Part shown: one piece after another, positions 61,833 to 64,000 of the stretch | Numbering within the stretch: the stretch's first letter is position 1 | Layout of the letters: every line of letters starts with the position of its first letter | Notes under the pieces: generated by a model | The model's database searches: none | What the model was told of the DNA's origin: nothing | What the model saw: only the letters and a program-made list of their open reading frames with translations | Assembly: GCF_001612785.1 (NCBI RefSeq) | Contig: NZ_BDBC01000054.1 | Coordinates: 58,899-122,898 of the forward strand | Source of the DNA: Nocardia beijingensis NBRC 16342 | GTDB taxonomy: Bacteria; Actinomycetota; Actinomycetes; Mycobacteriales; Mycobacteriaceae | Reading direction: 5' to 3' | DNA length: 64,000 nucleotides | Translations under genes and position numbers: made by a program

Positions 61833-62723
61833 TCAGATCGGTGGCCGCTGCGACGCGGGCGCCGATTTGTCGGCGACTTCGATGAGGGCCTGCGCCCACC
61901 CGTCCAGCCGGTCGGAGGCGTGGCGCAGGTCCGCCACGATGGTGTCGAAGTTGTGCCGCACCACCGTGTGCTCCGGGACGGCGAGAATCCGGCCCGCGGC
62001 GGCCACCACCTGCTCGTACTCCGCGACACCCGCGTCGAGCCTGGCCAGGATCAGCCGCAGGTTCTCGGTGAGCGCCACCGCCGCGGGCGATTTCGCGCTT
62101 CCGATGGCGCCGAGGCCCTGTTCCATCGCCGTGATGTCGGCGGCCAGCGCGTGCAGCGCCGCGGCCCCCGAAGCGGCCGTTTCGAGCATGTCGGCCAGTT
62201 CGTCCGGGGGCAGCCGATGGGAACGGGCGATCTGGACGCCCATGCCGTGCAACGCCTTCTCCGCGCGCACCAGCCGCGCGATCGACGGCCTGGCATTCGA
62301 CCACAGCGGTGGCAGCTTGCGCGGGATGAACGCCGCCTGCGGCAGCGGCGCCCCGCGCAACCGGAGATAGCGGCGAGTGCTCAGCGCCGCACCGGTCACC
62401 AGCGCCACCGCGCCGCCGCCGACCACGACCACGGCCCACACCGGCGCCGAAAGAGCGACAAGGCCAACGGTTCCCACCGTGGTGAGGCCGGACACCGTGC
62501 CCAGCTGGAAGCTGCGGCGGCGGGCCCTGCGGCGGCGGCGCAACTCCCGCTCCCGTGGATCGGCCCAGCGGCGCACGGCGACGAGCGCGTGCTCACCGGC
62601 TTCACGGAGACTTTCCGGCAGGCTGCCCGGCTGTGGCGCGAGCGCGGCCTGCGCCCGGATCATCGCCGTCCCGCGCAGGCGCCGCGTCTCGAGCCGACGC
62701 TCGCCGAATGCACTGCCGCTCAT
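61833..62723 (-). CDS. pspM: phage-shock envelope-stress protein PspM (Rv2743c-like)
   Basis: A 296-residue integral membrane protein with two adjacent helices at about residues 72-120 and a long helical C-terminal region. In M. tuberculosis, Rv2743c (PspM) binds PspA and anchors it to the membrane, in an operon with clgR, pspA and pspN. The gene follows pspA with a 138-base gap. GGGAGAGAAGG precedes the ATG. No pspN is seen next to it. Confidence 0.85.
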   Translation of the reverse strand: MSGSAFGERRLETRRLRGTAMIRAQAALAPQPGSLPESLREAGEHALVAVRRWADPRERELRRRRRARRRSFQLGTVSGLTTVGTVGLVALSAPVWAVVVVGGGAVALVTGAALSTRRYLRLRGAPLPQAAFIPRKLPPLWSNARPSIARLVRAEKALHGMGVQIARSHRLPPDELADMLETAASGAAALHALAADITAMEQGLGAIGSAKSPAAVALTENLRLILARLDAGVAEYEQVVAAAGRILAVPEHTVVRHNFDTIVADLRHASDRLDGWAQALIEVADKSAPASQRPPI

Positions 62724-62861
62724 ACCTTCTCTCCCACCGGTTACCCACATCGGACAGACCGAGACCCGACTCGGCCGACGGCCGGCCGGCCGGGTCCCCA
62801 CGCCTTGCCCACCAGTGAACCAGCCCCCACCGACACATGTCGGCCGGGAACCCGGTCACGG

Positions 62862-63683
62862 CTACTGCTGCGCGGCCTGTCCCTTGTTCATCTGCGGCTG
62901 CGCCGAACCGGCTTGTGCCGGATTGATGGCGGACTGAGCGCCGCCGGCGGGCAACTGGTCGCCGCGCATGGACGCGCGGATCTGCTCCAGCTTGCTGTGC
63001 CCGGCCATCTGGATGCTGGCCTGCTGTACCTCGAGCATGCGGCCCTGCACCGAATTCTGGGCCAGTTCCGCCGCGCCGAGCGCGTTGGCGTAGCGGCGCT
63101 CGATCTTCTCGCGCACCGCGTCGAGGCTCGGGGTGCTGCCCGGCGCCGACAGCGTGGAGTCCATCTGCTGCAGCGAGGCGGAGACCTGCTCCTGCATCTT
63201 GGCCTGCTCCAGCTGGCTGAGCAGCTTGGTGCGCTCGGCGACCTTCTGCTGCAACAGCATCGCGTTCTGCTCCACGGCCTTCTTCGCCTGGGCCGCCGCC
63301 TGCAGCGACTGGTCGTGCAGGACCTTCAGGTCCTCGACGGACTGCTCGGCGGTGACCAGCTGCGCGGCGAACGCCTCGGCGGCGTTGGTGTACTGGATCG
63401 CCTTCTCGGTGTCACCCGCCGCGGTGGCCTGATCGGCCAGCAGGACGGCCTGGCGTGCGTTGGCGTTGAGCTTCTCGACTTCGTCCAGCTGCCGGTTCAG
63501 CTTCATCTCCAGCTGACGCTGGTTGCCGATGACCGACGCGGCCTGCTGTGAGAGGGCCTGGTGCTGCCGCTGGGCTTCCTCGATAGCCTGCTGAATCTGG
63601 ACCTTCGGATCCGCGTGCTCCTCGATCTTCGCATCGAAGAGGGCCATCAGGTATTTCCAGGCCTTGACGAACGGATTAGCCAT
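62862..63683 (-). CDS. pspA: phage shock protein PspA (35-kDa antigen type)
   Basis: A 273-residue coiled-coil protein of the PspA/IM30 family with an amphipathic N-terminal helix (A-N-P-F-V-K-A-W-K-Y-L), residues about 25-215 forming long coiled coils, and a Gln/Gly-rich C-terminal tail. It polymerises on damaged membranes and maintains the proton motive force. Synteny with Rv2744c supports the call. The ATG at 63683 gives the conserved N-terminus. Confidence 0.95.
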   Translation of the reverse strand: MANPFVKAWKYLMALFDAKIEEHADPKVQIQQAIEEAQRQHQALSQQAASVIGNQRQLEMKLNRQLDEVEKLNANARQAVLLADQATAAGDTEKAIQYTNAAEAFAAQLVTAEQSVEDLKVLHDQSLQAAAQAKKAVEQNAMLLQQKVAERTKLLSQLEQAKMQEQVSASLQQMDSTLSAPGSTPSLDAVREKIERRYANALGAAELAQNSVQGRMLEVQQASIQMAGHSKLEQIRASMRGDQLPAGGAQSAINPAQAGSAQPQMNKGQAAQQ

Positions 63684-63883
63684 CGATTGATCCCGCCTCC
63701 ATCTGACATGCCGCGCTCGGGCGCGACTCCAGTGCGCGACCGTCACGCACTCGATATGTGCCTATCCTCCACCATGTGGCACCCGGGCCGGGCGAACCCG
63801 GCCCAACCGACGCCTAATGGAGAATCTATCCGCTTTCCGCACCGGCCCGCAGCGCTGCCGCGGCTGCCGCGTCTCGTCGCCCG
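63684..63883. promoter_or_regulatory. upstream region of pspA
   Basis: 200 bases with no supported gene. It should hold the pspA promoter if pspA is not wholly co-transcribed with the gene upstream. No clear operator was recognised. Confidence 0.4.
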
Positions 63884-64000
63884 TCACGAACCCTTCACCA
63901 GGACCAGCATGTCCGATCGTGGCGCGGGGATGACGATCCTGGTGTCCTCCGCCAGCGGCAGCGGCCGCGCGGCGGGCTCGGCCGCCGACATGGCGGCCGA
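63884..64000 (-). CDS. 3' end of a gene, possibly the regulator ClgR (truncated by window edge)
   Basis: The minus-strand frame ending at 63884 encodes 38 residues with no stop up to the window end, finishing R-I-V-I-P-A-P-R-S-D-M-L-V-L-V-K-G-S. In mycobacteria clgR, which activates Clp protease and psp genes, is directly upstream of pspA in this orientation, so ClgR is the best guess. No diagnostic HTH part is in the window. Confidence 0.5.
   Translation of the reverse strand, partial: SAAMSAAEPAARPLPLAEDTRIVIPAPRSDMLVLVKGS

Overview
The window is a chromosomal segment of a high-GC mycolic-acid actinobacterium, most likely Nocardia or a close relative. This rests on base composition, actinobacterial SOS boxes, and gene order matching the Mycobacterium tuberculosis lexA-to-pspA interval (nrdR - SOS gene - lexA; acyl-CoA dehydrogenase, hflX, dapF, miaA, Rv2728c-like, DUF349, Rv2732c-like, miaB; recX-recA; DUF3046; Rv2739c-like glycosyltransferase; pspM-pspA). 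I saw no tRNA, rRNA, CRISPR array, insertion sequence or phage gene.

Layout. (1) 1-10.2 kb: the 3' part of hrpA converges on nrdR. An unrecognised secreted protein, an SOS-controlled small membrane protein and lexA follow; three SOS boxes lie in the divergent lexA control region. Then come a membrane glycosyltransferase and two small membrane proteins, preceded by a possible 29-residue methionine-rich micropeptide (10452-10541). (2) 10.9-26.5 kb: eighteen colinear minus-strand genes form a complete group 1h (formerly group 5, 'actinobacterial high-affinity') [NiFe]-hydrogenase system. It runs hypA-hypB, hhyS-hhyL, an NFU/Rieske-like electron-transfer candidate, DUF5947, DUF6084, a 442-residue accessory protein, two tiny accessory proteins, the large-subunit protease, hypC, hypF, a second hypC, hypD, hypE, a NiCoT nickel permease and a DUF6390-type protein. 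Many junctions are 4-base overlaps. A near-perfect CRP/GlxR-type site lies 70 bases upstream of hhyS. The system would make a high-affinity hydrogenase that feeds electrons from trace H2 into respiration. (3) 26.7-33.3 kb: a PepSY protein divergent from an OmpR/HK pair with an acidic sensor loop, an esterase, an acyl-CoA dehydrogenase, a GNAT and an acyltransferase.

(4) 33.7-46.3 kb: conserved housekeeping genes for ribosome rescue (hflX), lysine/peptidoglycan precursor (dapF), tRNA modification (miaA, miaB) and rRNA methylation, then a gluABCD-type glutamate ABC importer with internal and terminal hairpins. (5) 46.5-48.6 kb: a scar where the 5' part of a flavin amine oxidase is joined out of frame to the 3' part of an EamA transporter, followed by a GlcG/HbpS-type gene and a roughly 480-base gene-free stretch with a perfect 11-bp inverted repeat. 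(6) 48.6-58.4 kb: recX-recA with an SOS box, a double-HTH Lrp regulator divergent from a DHA2 efflux pump, a CGNR regulator divergent from a VOC-PPOX-DUF1348 operon, a TPR-APH fusion kinase, DUF3046 and a glycosyltransferase. (7) 58.4-64 kb: small stress or membrane proteins, a PAP2-diacylglycerol kinase fusion, pspM, pspA and the 3' end of a gene that by position may be clgR.

The least explained elements are the Met-rich micropeptide, the two tiny proteins inside the hydrogenase operon, the altered cysteine pattern of the Rieske-like hydrogenase partner, the acidic-loop two-component system, the TPR-kinase fusion and the amine oxidase/EamA scar. All functional statements are from sequence reading only; no database search was possible.
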